Origin: Clostridia bacterium | Lineage (GTDB): Bacteria > Bacillota > Clostridia > Oscillospirales > CAG-272 | Length of the DNA: 62,878 bases | NCBI GenBank assembly: GCA_017935065.1 | Contig: JAGBIF010000033.1 | Span: forward strand, 1 to 62,878 | Direction of reading: 5' to 3' | Part shown: positions 16,593-25,981 of the stretch, piece by piece | How the letters are laid out: each line of letters starts with the position of its first letter | How positions within the stretch are numbered: the first letter of the stretch is position 1 | Translations under genes and position numbers: made by a program | The notes under the pieces: model-generated | What the model was told of the DNA's origin: nothing | Databases searched by the model: none | What the model saw: only the letters and a program-made list of their open reading frames with translations

Positions 16593-17816
16593 ATGAAAGA
16601 GACATGTGGCGCGCTTATGGGAAAGAATATTGAATTTTCCGACAGACTTTCTTCTGCATCCCGTGTTGCCGTTTCTGCCTTTACCGAGGTCCTTTCGCCT
16701 GATAAAAAATATGCTGCTTTACTCGGCTTTTGCGATGTGCACGTGCATTTTCGTGAGCCGGGTTTTTCTTATAAGGGAACCGTCTATACGGGCTCAAGAG
16801 CCGCGGCGGCAGGCGGCTATACCGCGGTAATGACTATGCCAAATCTAAATCCCGTGCCCGACTGTGTGTCGGCTATCAATATACAAAGGGAGATTATCGA
16901 GCGCGACTCGGTGATTGACGTCTACCCTTACGCGGCGATTACCAAGGGGCAGATGGGGCTTGAGCTTTCGGATATGGAGCAGCTTGCGCCGCTTTGCTGT
17001 GCCTTTTCCGACGACGGGCGCGGAGTGCAGAGCGAGGAGCTGATGCTCTCGGCTATGAAGCGCGCAAAGGCGCTCGGTAAGCTTATCGTCGCGCACTGTG
17101 AGGACAACTCGCTTCTCTTTGGAGGCTACATCCACGCGGGTGAGTACGCAAGGGCGCACGGGCATAAGGGAATAATTTCCGAAAGCGAGTGGGGACCTAT
17201 AAAGCGCGACCTTGAGCTGGTGCGCAAAACAGGCTGTGCCTACCACGTCTGCCATGTTTCGACAAAGGAGAGCATTGAGCTTATAAGAGAGGCAAAGCGC
17301 GAGGGGCTTGACGTCACCTGCGAGACGGCGCCGCACTATCTGATACTTGACGATTCCTGCCTTATGGAGGACGGACGCTTCAAGATGAATCCGCCCCTTC
17401 GTGGGGGGGAGGACAGAGAGGCGCTTGTCGAGGCGATGCTTGACGGCACGCTCGATATGATTGCGACCGACCACGCGCCGCACTCTGTCCTGGACAAGTC
17501 AAAAGGACTTGCACACTCGGCATTCGGTGTTGTGGGGCTTGAGTTTGCCTTCTCGGCAATGTATACCCACTTCGTAAGGACGGGAATTATCACGCTTGAC
17601 AGGCTCGAGGAGCTTATGAGCATAAATCCGCGAGGGAGGTTTGGTTTGCCTATAAACGATACCGACCTGTGCGTTTTTGAGCTTGATGACGAGTATGTGC
17701 TTAACCCCGACGAGTTTATCTCAATGGGACGTGCGACACCGTTTGAGGGGCACAGGCTTTACGGGCGCTGTGTGCTTACCTTAAAGGACGGCAAGCCCGT
17801 CTACGTGCGCAAATAA
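16593..17816 (+). CDS. pyrC: dihydroorotase, class I
   Basis: Cyclises carbamoyl-aspartate to dihydroorotate. The 407 residues show the amidohydrolase metal sites: DVHVHFREPG, AHCED, HVCHVSTKE and ATDHAPHS. I use ATG 16593 (AAGGAG eight bases upstream) instead of the upstream ATG at 16560. It is the first gene of the pyrimidine operon. A GC-rich hairpin (CTCGGGG/CCCCGAG, 17818-17836) lies just after the stop and has no T-run, so it probably acts in mRNA stability or partial attenuation. Confidence 0.96.
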   Translation: MKETCGALMGKNIEFSDRLSSASRVAVSAFTEVLSPDKKYAALLGFCDVHVHFREPGFSYKGTVYTGSRAAAAGGYTAVMTMPNLNPVPDCVSAINIQREIIERDSVIDVYPYAAITKGQMGLELSDMEQLAPLCCAFSDDGRGVQSEELMLSAMKRAKALGKLIVAHCEDNSLLFGGYIHAGEYARAHGHKGIISESEWGPIKRDLELVRKTGCAYHVCHVSTKESIELIREAKREGLDVTCETAPHYLILDDSCLMEDGRFKMNPPLRGGEDREALVEAMLDGTLDMIATDHAPHSVLDKSKGLAHSAFGVVGLEFAFSAMYTHFVRTGIITLDRLEELMSINPRGRFGLPINDTDLCVFELDDEYVLNPDEFISMGRATPFEGHRLYGRCVLTLKDGKPVYVRK

Positions 17817-17900
17817 GCTCGGGGACGACCCCGAGGGCGCTCCTTTCGCAAAAAAAGGAAAAATAAATTGTAATCTATACATCGGAGGATGATTTCAAAT

Positions 17901-20900
17901 ATGGCAAAGAGACAAGATTTAAAGAAAATTCTGATAATAGGCTCAGGACCTATCGTCATAGGTCAGGCGGCAGAATTTGACTATGCGGGCACTCAGGCCT
18001 GCCTCGCGCTTAAGGAGGAGGGCTATGAGGTCGTGCTCTGCAACTCAAACCCCGCTACCATTATGACCGATACCGCTATTGCGGACAAGGTATATATGGA
18101 GCCGCTTACGCTTGAGTATGTTGCGAAGATACTTCGCTACGAGCGCCCCGACGCGATAGTTCCCGGCATCGGCGGACAGACGGGACTTAACCTTGCTATG
18201 CAGCTTGAGAAGAAGGGAGTTCTCAAGGAGTGCCACGTAGAGCTTCTCGGTACCTCGAGCGAGTCTATCGAGCGCGCTGAGGACAGAGAGCTTTTCAAGG
18301 AGCTTTGCGAGTCTATCGGCGAGCCTGTAATTCCCTCTGAAATTACATACAGCCTTGAGGAGGCTAAGGCTGCCGCGGCGAGAATAGGCTACCCCGTTGT
18401 ACTTCGTCCCGCGTTCACTCTCGGCGGTACGGGCGGCGGCTTTGCCTATAACGAGGCGGAGCTTGTTGAAATCGGTATGAACGGCTTTGCGCTCTCGCCT
18501 GTGCATCAGGTGCTCGTTGAGAAGAGCGTCAGGGGCTACAAGGAAATTGAGTTTGAGGTAATGCGCGACTCGTCCGACAGAGCCATTACGATATGCGGTA
18601 TGGAGAATATCGACCCCGTCGGCGTTCACACGGGTGACTCCGCCGTTGTAGCGCCCATCCTTTCGCTAAGCGACAAGGACCTTAAGATGCTCAACGATTC
18701 GGCAATCAAGATTATAAGAGAGCTTAAGATCGAGGGCGGCTGTAACGTACAGTTCGCGCTCAATCCAAATACCAGCGAGTATTATCTCATAGAGGTAAAC
18801 CCGAGAGTATCGCGCTCCTCGGCGCTTGCGTCCAAGGCTTCGGGCTATCCTATCGCGAGAGTTACCGCCAAGATTGCAGTCGGTATGACCCTTGACGAGA
18901 TACAGGTTGCGGGCACCACCGCCGACCACGAGCCGAGGCTCGACTACGTGGTAGCGAAGTTCCCGAGATTCCCCTTTGATAAATTCACCTCGGCGTCAAA
19001 CGCGCTCGGCACTCAGATGAAGGCTACGGGTGAGGTAATGGGCATCGGCTCCAACCTTGCCGAGTGTATTCTTAAGTCGGTACGCTCGCTTGAAATCGGC
19101 GCAAATCACCTCTACCTTCAGAAGTTTGAGGAAATGACCGAGGGCGAGCTTTACGAGTACGCACTTGAGTTCAGGTCGGATACGCTCTTTGCTGTAGCCG
19201 AGCTTCTTAGATACGGCTACTCTATTGAAAAGCTTCACGCGATGACCTCTATCACGCCTCTTTTCCTTGAGTGCTTCAAGTCCATTGTCGATATGGAGAA
19301 TAAGCTTAAGGCCGACAAGAGCCTCGAGGCGCTTCTTGAGGCGAAGAAAATGGGCTTCTCCGACCCCTACATCGCAAAGCTGTGGGGTATCAGCGAGCTT
19401 GACGTATGGAATATGCGCCGCGAAAACGGCATAAAGCCTGTATTCAGAATGGTTGATACGCTCTATTCGGGCGCGTACATCCCCTACTTCTACTCGTCCT
19501 ACACGGGCGAAAACGACAGCAGACTTACCGATAAGCGCAAGGCGGTTGTGCTCGGTGCGGGTCCTATCCGTATCGGACAGGGCGTTGAGTTCGATTACTC
19601 TACCGTACACGCCGTAACTACTATAAGAAAGTCTGGCTTTGAGTCTATCATCATTAACAATAACCCCGAGACGGTTTCAACCGACTACACCACCGCGGAC
19701 AAGCTCTACTTTGAGCCTCTTACCACCGAGGATGTAATGAACATTCTTGATTTTGAGTGTCCCGAGGGTGTTATTGCCTCGCTCGGCGGACAGACCGCAA
19801 TCAACCTTGCGGCACCTCTTATGAATCGCGGAGTTAAGATAATCGGTACCGACTGCGATGCTATCGACAAGGCGGAAAACCGCGATATGTTTGAAAAGCT
19901 TCTTAAGGACCTCGGCATTCCTCAGCCCGAGGGAAGCGCGGTAACGAAGATCGAGGACGGTGTTAAGACCGCCGCGAGAATAGGCTATCCCGTGCTTGTC
20001 CGTCCCAGCTTCGTGCTTGGAGGCCGCGCAATGCAGATAGTCGCTAACGAGACGCAGCTTCGCCACTACCTCAAGACCGCGGTTGAGATTGATGAGGACA
20101 AGCCCGTGCTTGTTGATAAGTACATCACGGGTAAGGAGGTTGAGGTTGACGCAATCTGCGACGGCCGTGACGTATTCGTACCAGGTATAATGGAGCTGGT
20201 TGAGAGAACGGGTATTCACTCGGGCGACTCTATCTCGGTATATCCCACCTTCTCGATTTCGGATAAGGTAAAGGGAACCATACTTCAGTATGCGAAGAAG
20301 CTCGGTCTCGGCATCGGCATCGTAGGTCTTTACAACATACAGTTTATCGTAGATAAAAACGATGAGGTGTTCATCATTGAGGTAAACCCGAGGTCCTCGC
20401 GTACCGTGCCCTTCCTCTCGAAGGCAACGGGCTATTCGCTTGCGGATATCGCGACCGAGGTTATTCTCGGCAAGAGCCTCAAGGAGCAGGGCATCTTCGG
20501 CATCTATCCCGACGAGAAGAAGCGCTGGTACGTAAAGGTGCCTGTGTTCTCGTTCAATAAGATACGCGGACTTGACGCATACCTCTCACCCGAGATGAAG
20601 TCGACAGGTGAGGCGATAGGCTACGATGACAGACTTAACCGCGCGCTTTATAAGGCACTTCAGGCAAGCGGTATGCACCTTCAGAACTACGGCACGGTAT
20701 TCGCTACCATAGCCGACAAGGACAAGGAGGAGGCGCTTCCTCTTATCAGACGCTTCTATGACCTCGGCTTTAATATCGAGGCTACCGCGGGAACGGCTAA
20801 ATTCCTTAAGGAAAACGGCATTCGCACTCACGTCCTTCGCAAGATAGGCGAGGGAAGCGACGAGATATGCGAGTCCATCCGTCAGGGACATATGGCGTAT

Positions 20901-21071
20901 ATCATCAACACCTCGGACGTCGGCGCAATAGGCACCGAGAGTGACGGCTATATGATAAGAAAGACCGCCACCGAGTCGAACGTAACCATATTCACCTCTC
21001 TCGATACAGTAAAGGTGCTTCTCGACGTTCTCGACGAAAATACTATAAGAATATCCACCATCGACGCCTAA
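17901..21071 (+). CDS. carB: carbamoyl-phosphate synthase large subunit
   Basis: The 1056 residues (normal length) hold two ATP-grasp halves: KKILIIGSGPIVIGQAAEFD at the start and VVLGAGPIRIGQGVEFD at about 550, with GGTGGGFAYN and GGRAMQIV loops, and a C-terminal MGS-like allosteric domain from about 930 (LPLIRRFYDLGFNIEATAGT). It makes carbamoyl phosphate from bicarbonate, ATP and glutamine-derived ammonia. The GGAGG at 17884-17888 touches ATG 17889, so I prefer ATG 17901. The glutaminase subunit gene carA is not in this operon or window, which is unusual because carA normally directly precedes carB. Confidence 0.96.
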   Translation: MAKRQDLKKILIIGSGPIVIGQAAEFDYAGTQACLALKEEGYEVVLCNSNPATIMTDTAIADKVYMEPLTLEYVAKILRYERPDAIVPGIGGQTGLNLAMQLEKKGVLKECHVELLGTSSESIERAEDRELFKELCESIGEPVIPSEITYSLEEAKAAAARIGYPVVLRPAFTLGGTGGGFAYNEAELVEIGMNGFALSPVHQVLVEKSVRGYKEIEFEVMRDSSDRAITICGMENIDPVGVHTGDSAVVAPILSLSDKDLKMLNDSAIKIIRELKIEGGCNVQFALNPNTSEYYLIEVNPRVSRSSALASKASGYPIARVTAKIAVGMTLDEIQVAGTTADHEPRLDYVVAKFPRFPFDKFTSASNALGTQMKATGEVMGIGSNLAECILKSVRSLEIGANHLYLQKFEEMTEGELYEYALEFRSDTLFAVAELLRYGYSIEKLHAMTSITPLFLECFKSIVDMENKLKADKSLEALLEAKKMGFSDPYIAKLWGISELDVWNMRRENGIKPVFRMVDTLYSGAYIPYFYSSYTGENDSRLTDKRKAVVLGAGPIRIGQGVEFDYSTVHAVTTIRKSGFESIIINNNPETVSTDYTTADKLYFEPLTTEDVMNILDFECPEGVIASLGGQTAINLAAPLMNRGVKIIGTDCDAIDKAENRDMFEKLLKDLGIPQPEGSAVTKIEDGVKTAARIGYPVLVRPSFVLGGRAMQIVANETQLRHYLKTAVEIDEDKPVLVDKYITGKEVEVDAICDGRDVFVPGIMELVERTGIHSGDSISVYPTFSISDKVKGTILQYAKKLGLGIGIVGLYNIQFIVDKNDEVFIIEVNPRSSRTVPFLSKATGYSLADIATEVILGKSLKEQGIFGIYPDEKKRWYVKVPVFSFNKIRGLDAYLSPEMKSTGEAIGYDDRLNRALYKALQASGMHLQNYGTVFATIADKDKEEALPLIRRFYDLGFNIEATAGTAKFLKENGIRTHVLRKIGEGSDEICESIRQGHMAYIINTSDVGAIGTESDGYMIRKTATESNVTIFTSLDTVKVLLDVLDENTIRISTIDA

Positions 21072-21400
21072 ATCTGCGGTGAATTTTGGCAATCCTAGGC
21101 GTTCTGCCCCAAGCTCGCCGTAGGTAACTACGGCTTCGGGAGCAGAGCCACCAAGCCTTGCCTAAAATTCCCTCGCAGATTGAAAAGGGTGAATTTGGCA
21201 ATCTTCGGCGTTTTGTCCCAAGCTCGCCGTAGGTGACTACGGCTTCGGGAGCAGAGCCGCCAAGCCTTGCCTAAAATTCCCTCGCAGATTATTGGAAAAG
21301 GTGAATTTTGCATCCACGGTGTGTTGTCCCAAGCTCGCCGTAGGTGACTACGGCTTCGGGAGCAGAGCCGTAAACCTTGCTTAAAATTCCCTCGCGGATT
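21071..21400 (+). repeat. three tandem copies of a ~110-base element with a central cruciform
   Basis: Copies span about 21071-21181, 21182-21290 and 21296-21400. Each contains GAATTT(T)GGCAATC, CCCAAGCTCGCCGTAGGTGA, CTACGGCTTCGGGAGCAGAG and AAAATTCCCTCGCAGATT. Copy 1 is bounded by AATCTGCG...CGCAGATT. The core can fold as GCTC-GCCGTAG / CTACGGC-TTCGG-GAGC. A degenerate GC hairpin follows at 21431-21460. The stretch 21072-21488 between carB and the MORN gene has no credible ORF. Confidence 0.85.
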
Positions 21401-21488
21401 GGAAACGGCATATTAGACAAGGCGCAAAATCCGCCTGCTTCCGGAAGCGGGGCGGGCAGGCAAGTACCCTTAAAGAAAGGAATTCGCT

Positions 21489-22670
21489 ATGGCTTTTATA
21501 AAAAAATCAAACTACACCTACGAGGGGCCTGTCAATTCGGCAGGAGAGCCTGAGGGCGAGGGCGATATGAGGTTCACAAGCGGTGACAGGTACACAGGCA
21601 GATTTAAGGACGGAGTACGAAACGGCTTTGGCATATATTATTTCGCCTCGGGCGATGTGTACAGCTATGCGGGCGATTACCTGAATGGGCGCAAGGAGGG
21701 CTATGGCACGTTAGTCTATCGCAACGGCGACCGCTTTGAGGGATACTTCAAGGAGGGTAAAAAGCACGGCTGGGGTACATACTTCTATAAAAGAGAAAGA
21801 GGCGCTACCTGCGAGGCATCCTTCCGCGGGCAGTACCACAAAGGACTTAAGCACGGTAAGTTTACAAAGCGCGATCAGTACGGCTATGAAACCTTTTATT
21901 ACGAGCATGAGTGGAACGGCGACGCGCCCGAGAGGGAGCCCGAAAAGCCAAAGCAGGTGTTGATAAACGCCGTTAAGACCGACAGCGAGGTCAGGCTTCA
22001 GATCGAAAAGCTCAAGAAGGAAAGAAATCCCGTCACCAGACGACAGGCGGGGCTTGATAAGGGCGACTATTACAGCGGTGAAACCTATCAGGGACTTCCT
22101 CACGGCCGCGGAAAATACAGGTATTCGTCGGGCGGCTTTTATTCGGGAGAGTTCCGCTTTGGAAAGCTTACGGGCAAGGGCTGGCTTGATTACGGAAACG
22201 GAAGTCACTATGAGGGCGGATTTCTTGACGGTCTTGAGCATGGCGAGGGCAAGATAATAGATAACGATTGGCAGGGACAGGGCTTCAAGTGGAGAAGCAC
22301 GTCTGTTGTAATGGGCACCTGGCAGAACGGTATACTTGAAAGGGGTACTGTCAAGTACAAGAAGAGAGGCGACGACTATATAGGCGATGTCTATGTCGGT
22401 GAATTTGCTACGGGAACCTATATTCCTCACGGTGAGGGCGTGTATACCGAAAAGGACGGCTCGCGCTACGAGGGTGAGTTCAAGCACGGTCTGCGCCACG
22501 GCTACGGCACCTACATTAAGGTGTACGACGGAAGCACCTACCGTGGCTTCTGGGAAGGCGGAGTCCGCCACGGCTACGGCGAGCTTACATACAGGCAAGA
22601 GAGCGACTATTACGGGAAAAAGAACAAAAAGGGCCAGTGGAAGAACGATGTCTTTATAAAGCCTATGTAA
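21489..22670 (+). CDS. MORN-repeat protein
   Basis: A 393-residue protein made of about 11-13 MORN-like units (pattern GxxYxGxFxxGxxxGxGxxx), for example YTGRFKDGVRNGFGIYYF, FEGYFKEGKKHGWGTYFY, YEGGFLDGLEHGEGKI and YEGEFKHGLRHGYGTYI, broken at ~155-185 by a charged, Lys/Glu-rich linker. There is no signal peptide or TM segment. MORN repeats usually form flat beta scaffolds that bind lipid or protein. It lies between carB and pyrK with an AAAGGA SD and is presumably co-transcribed; its role in pyrimidine synthesis, if any, is unknown. The 110-base repeats upstream suggest insertion into the operon. Confidence 0.88.
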   Translation: MAFIKKSNYTYEGPVNSAGEPEGEGDMRFTSGDRYTGRFKDGVRNGFGIYYFASGDVYSYAGDYLNGRKEGYGTLVYRNGDRFEGYFKEGKKHGWGTYFYKRERGATCEASFRGQYHKGLKHGKFTKRDQYGYETFYYEHEWNGDAPEREPEKPKQVLINAVKTDSEVRLQIEKLKKERNPVTRRQAGLDKGDYYSGETYQGLPHGRGKYRYSSGGFYSGEFRFGKLTGKGWLDYGNGSHYEGGFLDGLEHGEGKIIDNDWQGQGFKWRSTSVVMGTWQNGILERGTVKYKKRGDDYIGDVYVGEFATGTYIPHGEGVYTEKDGSRYEGEFKHGLRHGYGTYIKVYDGSTYRGFWEGGVRHGYGELTYRQESDYYGKKNKKGQWKNDVFIKPM

Positions 22671-22718
22671 TATATCTTCAAACAAAACTTTACATTTTTA
22701 CTTGAAACGGACGAAATA

Positions 22719-23456
22719 ATGGAACAGGTTATTTTTAAAATAAAATCAAATGAACCTATCGCGAGGTCGGTTTATAGGATGGTGCTTGAGGGTGACACCT
22801 CTGCCATCAGTGCCTCGGGACAGTTCGTCAATCTTCTGATTGAGGGCTTCTTCCTCCGCAGACCTATCTCGGTGTGCGACAGCGTCCCCGGAGAGCTTAC
22901 TCTAGTATACAAGGTAGTAGGCAAGGGCACCGAGGCTATGAGCCGAATGGGCGAGGGCGAGGAGGTTGATATCCTCACAGGACTTGGCAACGGCTATGAC
23001 CTTACACTCTCGGGCGACAGACCTCTGCTCGTCGGCGGAGGTGTCGGTGTGCCGCCTCTTTACAGGCTCTGCCGAGAGCTTATAGCGCAGGGAAAGAGTG
23101 TCAGCGTAATTCTCGGCTTCAATACCAAGGACGAGGTATTCTATAAGGATGAGTTTGAGGCGCTCGGCGCGAAGGTTTACGTAAGCACGGTTGACGGCTC
23201 GATGGGTAAGAAGGGCTTCGTCACCGATTGCCTTGAGGGACTTGACTACACCTATTTCTACACCTGCGGTCCTGAGCCTATGCTTAAGGCGCTCTATCGC
23301 GCTACCGCCACCTCGGGGCAGTTCAGCTTTGAGGAGCGTATGGGCTGCGGCTTCGGCGCGTGCATGGGCTGCTCGTGCAAGACGGTTACGGGCTACAAGC
23401 GCATATGCAAGGAAGGCCCCGTGCTTTGCAAGGAGGACATAATATGGGAAAAATAA
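22719..23456 (+). CDS. pyrK: dihydroorotate dehydrogenase electron-transfer subunit
   Basis: Iron-sulfur flavoprotein passing electrons from PyrD to NAD+. The 245 residues have an FAD-binding beta-barrel, an NAD domain (LLVGGGVGVPPLYRL, YTCGPEPMLKAL) and the [2Fe-2S] cluster CGFGACMGCSCK...CKEGPVLC near the C-terminus. No strong SD is visible (GGACG only). The pyrD start overlaps its last 13 bases, so the two subunits are translationally coupled. Confidence 0.95.
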   Translation: MEQVIFKIKSNEPIARSVYRMVLEGDTSAISASGQFVNLLIEGFFLRRPISVCDSVPGELTLVYKVVGKGTEAMSRMGEGEEVDILTGLGNGYDLTLSGDRPLLVGGGVGVPPLYRLCRELIAQGKSVSVILGFNTKDEVFYKDEFEALGAKVYVSTVDGSMGKKGFVTDCLEGLDYTYFYTCGPEPMLKALYRATATSGQFSFEERMGCGFGACMGCSCKTVTGYKRICKEGPVLCKEDIIWEK

Positions 23457-24367
23457 TTGATACTAAGGTGTCGCTTTGCGGTATAGAGATAGACAATCCT
23501 ATTATTCCCGCAAGCGGAACCTTCGGCTACGGCTACGAGTTTGCCGAGCTTTACGATATAAATATGCTCGGTACCTTTTCCTTTAAGGGTACCACGAGGG
23601 AGCCGAGGTTTGGCAACCCCACACCGAGAATTGCCGAGTGCTGTGCTGGAATGATAAACGCGGTAGGACTTCAGAACCCAGGTGTCGATAAGGTCATATC
23701 CGAGGAGCTGGTTAAGATGCGTGCCGTATTTAACAAGAAGGTAATGGCAAATGTCTCGGGCTTTTCGGTTGAGGACTACGCCTATACCTGTGAGAGGCTC
23801 GATAAGTGTGACGAGGTAGGCTGGCTTGAGGTAAACGTATCCTGTCCTAACGTGCACGGCGGTGGAATGTCCTTCGGCACGTCCCCCGAGGCGGCGGCAG
23901 AGGTCACCCGCGCGGTAAAGGCGGTAACTGCCAAGCCCGTATTTATCAAGCTTTCGCCCAACGTCACCGATATCGTATCGATAGCAAAGGCGTGTGAGGA
24001 GGCGGGTGCTGACGGCATATCGCTTATAAACACGCTTCTCGGAATGAGAATAGACCTTAAGACAAGACGCCCCGTTATCGCGAATAAGATGGGCGGCTTC
24101 TCGGGACCTGCTATCTTCCCCGTGGCGGTGAGAATGGTATATCAGGTAGCCCAGGCGTGCAGTATTCCGATTATCGGTATGGGCGGCGTAAGCTCTGCCG
24201 AGGATGTGATCGAGCTTATGCTTGCGGGTGCGACGGCGGTTGAGGTTGGCGCCTGCAACCTTGTAAATCCCTATGCCTGCCGAGATATTGTAAACGCGCT
24301 TCCTTCCGCTATGGAAAAATACGGAATAGATAGACTTTCGGATATAATCGGTCTTGCACACAAATAA
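23444..24367 (+). CDS. pyrD: dihydroorotate dehydrogenase, class 1B catalytic subunit
   Basis: Oxidises dihydroorotate to orotate with FMN. The 307 residues show the TIM barrel: NPIIPASGTFGYG, AVGLQNPG, LEVNVSCPNVHGGGMSFG (the catalytic Cys region of class 1B), KLSPNVTDI and GMGGVSSAEDVIE. ATG 23444 has AAGGAGG seven bases upstream; the reading frame extends further upstream inside pyrK but without SD. It works with PyrK as an NAD+-dependent heterotetramer. Confidence 0.95.
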   Translation: MGKIIDTKVSLCGIEIDNPIIPASGTFGYGYEFAELYDINMLGTFSFKGTTREPRFGNPTPRIAECCAGMINAVGLQNPGVDKVISEELVKMRAVFNKKVMANVSGFSVEDYAYTCERLDKCDEVGWLEVNVSCPNVHGGGMSFGTSPEAAAEVTRAVKAVTAKPVFIKLSPNVTDIVSIAKACEEAGADGISLINTLLGMRIDLKTRRPVIANKMGGFSGPAIFPVAVRMVYQVAQACSIPIIGMGGVSSAEDVIELMLAGATAVEVGACNLVNPYACRDIVNALPSAMEKYGIDRLSDIIGLAHK

Positions 24368-24413
24368 ATAAAAACAAAAATAATGCTATAAATGTAAAGA
24401 GAGGTTTTCAAAA

Positions 24414-25112
24414 ATGGGAAAAGACGTAATCATTGCCTGTGATTTCGACAGCGCGCAAAAGACGTTTGAGTTTCTTGATAAATTCACGGGAGTTAAGCCC
24501 TTTGTCAAGATTGGTATGGAGCTTTATTATGCGGAGGGCCCCGAAATCGTCCGCGAGATCAAAAGACGCGGTCACAAGATTTTCCTTGACCTGAAGCTTC
24601 ACGATATTCCCAACACCGTAAAGAAGTCTATGGCGGTGCTTTCAAGGCTTGATGTCGATATGACCAACCTTCACGCGGGCGGTACGGGCAGAATGATGTC
24701 GGCGGCAATCGAGGGACTTACACGTCCTGACGGAACCCGTCCTCTGCTTATCGCGGTAACCCAGCTTACCTCAACTGATGAGGAAACGATGAGAGCCGAC
24801 CTTCTTATCGAGCGCCCCATTGACGAGGTCGTTATGCACTATGCGTCGGTTGCGAAGGCATCGGGGCTTGACGGAGTTGTTTGCTCGCCCCTTGAGGCGG
24901 CAAAGGTACACGGCAGCTGCGGCAAGGACTTCCTTACCGTCACCCCCGGTGTAAGATTTGCTGACGGAGACGTTGGCGACCAGAAGCGCGTTATGACACC
25001 TGCCGAGGCAAAGAAAATCGGCTCGGATTATATCGTAGTCGGCAGACCTATTACCGCATCTGCCGACCCCGTAGCGGCTTACGAGAGATGCGTAAGAGAG
25101 TTCGTTGACTGA
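24414..25112 (+). CDS. pyrF: orotidine 5'-phosphate decarboxylase
   Basis: Decarboxylates OMP to UMP, the final step of the pathway. The 232 residues carry the catalytic [10 protein letters not shown] motif, [16 protein letters not shown] and [10 protein letters not shown]. The length is normal for the group I enzyme. GAGAGG precedes ATG. Confidence 0.96.
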   Translation: MGKDVIIACDFDSAQKTFEFLDKFTGVKPFVKIGMELYYAEGPEIVREIKRRGHKIFLDLKLHDIPNTVKKSMAVLSRLDVDMTNLHAGGTGRMMSAAIEGLTRPDGTRPLLIAVTQLTSTDEETMRADLLIERPIDEVVMHYASVAKASGLDGVVCSPLEAAKVHGSCGKDFLTVTPGVRFADGDVGDQKRVMTPAEAKKIGSDYIVVGRPITASADPVAAYERCVREFVD

Positions 25113-25137
25113 TTCCCACGGTTTGTCTTTTTAGAAA

Positions 25138-25941
25138 ATGAGATACGTATACGACCACGATTTGCACATACATTCACAAATCTCGCTCTGCTCAAAGGAC
25201 CCCGAGCAGACACCCGAGCGCATATTGCAGTACGCTAAGGAAAACGGACTTCGCAAAATATGCCTCACCGACCACTTCTGGGACGAGGCGGTGCCCGACA
25301 CGATAGAGTGGTACAAAATACAAAACTACGAGTGGATCGCGAAATCGCTTCCTCTGCCGAGGGCTGAGGGAATACAGTTTCTGTTCGGTGCCGAGTGCGA
25401 GATGGACAAGGACACGAGGATAGGTCTTACCCCGAGATATTATGATAAGCTTGATTTTATCATAGTGCCGACCACGCACCTGAACAATATAGGCTTCAGC
25501 CTCACCGAGCAGCAGGCGCAGAGCGCCGAGGGCAGGGCACAGGCATGGCTAAAAAAGCTTGAGGGACTGCTCTATTCGGGCCTGCCCTATCACAAGGTAG
25601 GCGCGGCGCACCTTGCCTGCTCACTGATTTCCAAGAAGAGGGAGGAGTACCTTGCGGTGCTTGATATGCTTCCCGAGGACAGGCTTCGCACCCTCTTCCG
25701 TCGCGCGGCGGAGATAGGTATCGGAATTGAGCTTAACTCGTCGGATATGAGCTTTAAGGAAAACGAGGCGCAGACTGTGCTTCGCATATTTGAGATAGCA
25801 AAGATGTGCGGCTGCAGGTTCTATCTCGGCAGTGACGCGCACTGTCCGAAGGGACTTGATAAGGCTAAGGAGATTTTTGAGCGCGCCATTGATTACCTCG
25901 AGCTTAAGGAAAGCGATAAGCTTGAGTTTTGCAAGCTTTGA
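25138..25941 (+). CDS. PHP-domain metal-dependent phosphoesterase
   Basis: A 267-residue protein with the PHP metal ligands: DHDLHIHSQ, LTDHFWD, GAECEMD, PTTHLN and LGSDAHCP. These sites usually hold three divalent metals and hydrolyse phosphoesters. Its place between pyrF and pyrE suggests a role in nucleotide metabolism, such as a nucleotide or PRPP-related phosphatase, but this is inference only. The SD is weak, so it may depend on coupling with pyrF (25-base gap). Confidence 0.82.
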   Translation: MRYVYDHDLHIHSQISLCSKDPEQTPERILQYAKENGLRKICLTDHFWDEAVPDTIEWYKIQNYEWIAKSLPLPRAEGIQFLFGAECEMDKDTRIGLTPRYYDKLDFIIVPTTHLNNIGFSLTEQQAQSAEGRAQAWLKKLEGLLYSGLPYHKVGAAHLACSLISKKREEYLAVLDMLPEDRLRTLFRRAAEIGIGIELNSSDMSFKENEAQTVLRIFEIAKMCGCRFYLGSDAHCPKGLDKAKEIFERAIDYLELKESDKLEFCKL

Positions 25942-25981
25942 TTTGCATTTTGTCAGATTATAATTACAAGGAGATATAAAA

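Noticed and set aside
17818-17836. Terminator between pyrC and carB
   Set aside because: The hairpin is GC-rich but has no T-run and carB has no promoter of its own, so read-through is more likely.
21128-21313. Leftward 61-codon frame in the repeats after carB
   Set aside because: It exists only because the 110-base repeat lacks stops in that frame; it has no SD and repeats its own sequence.
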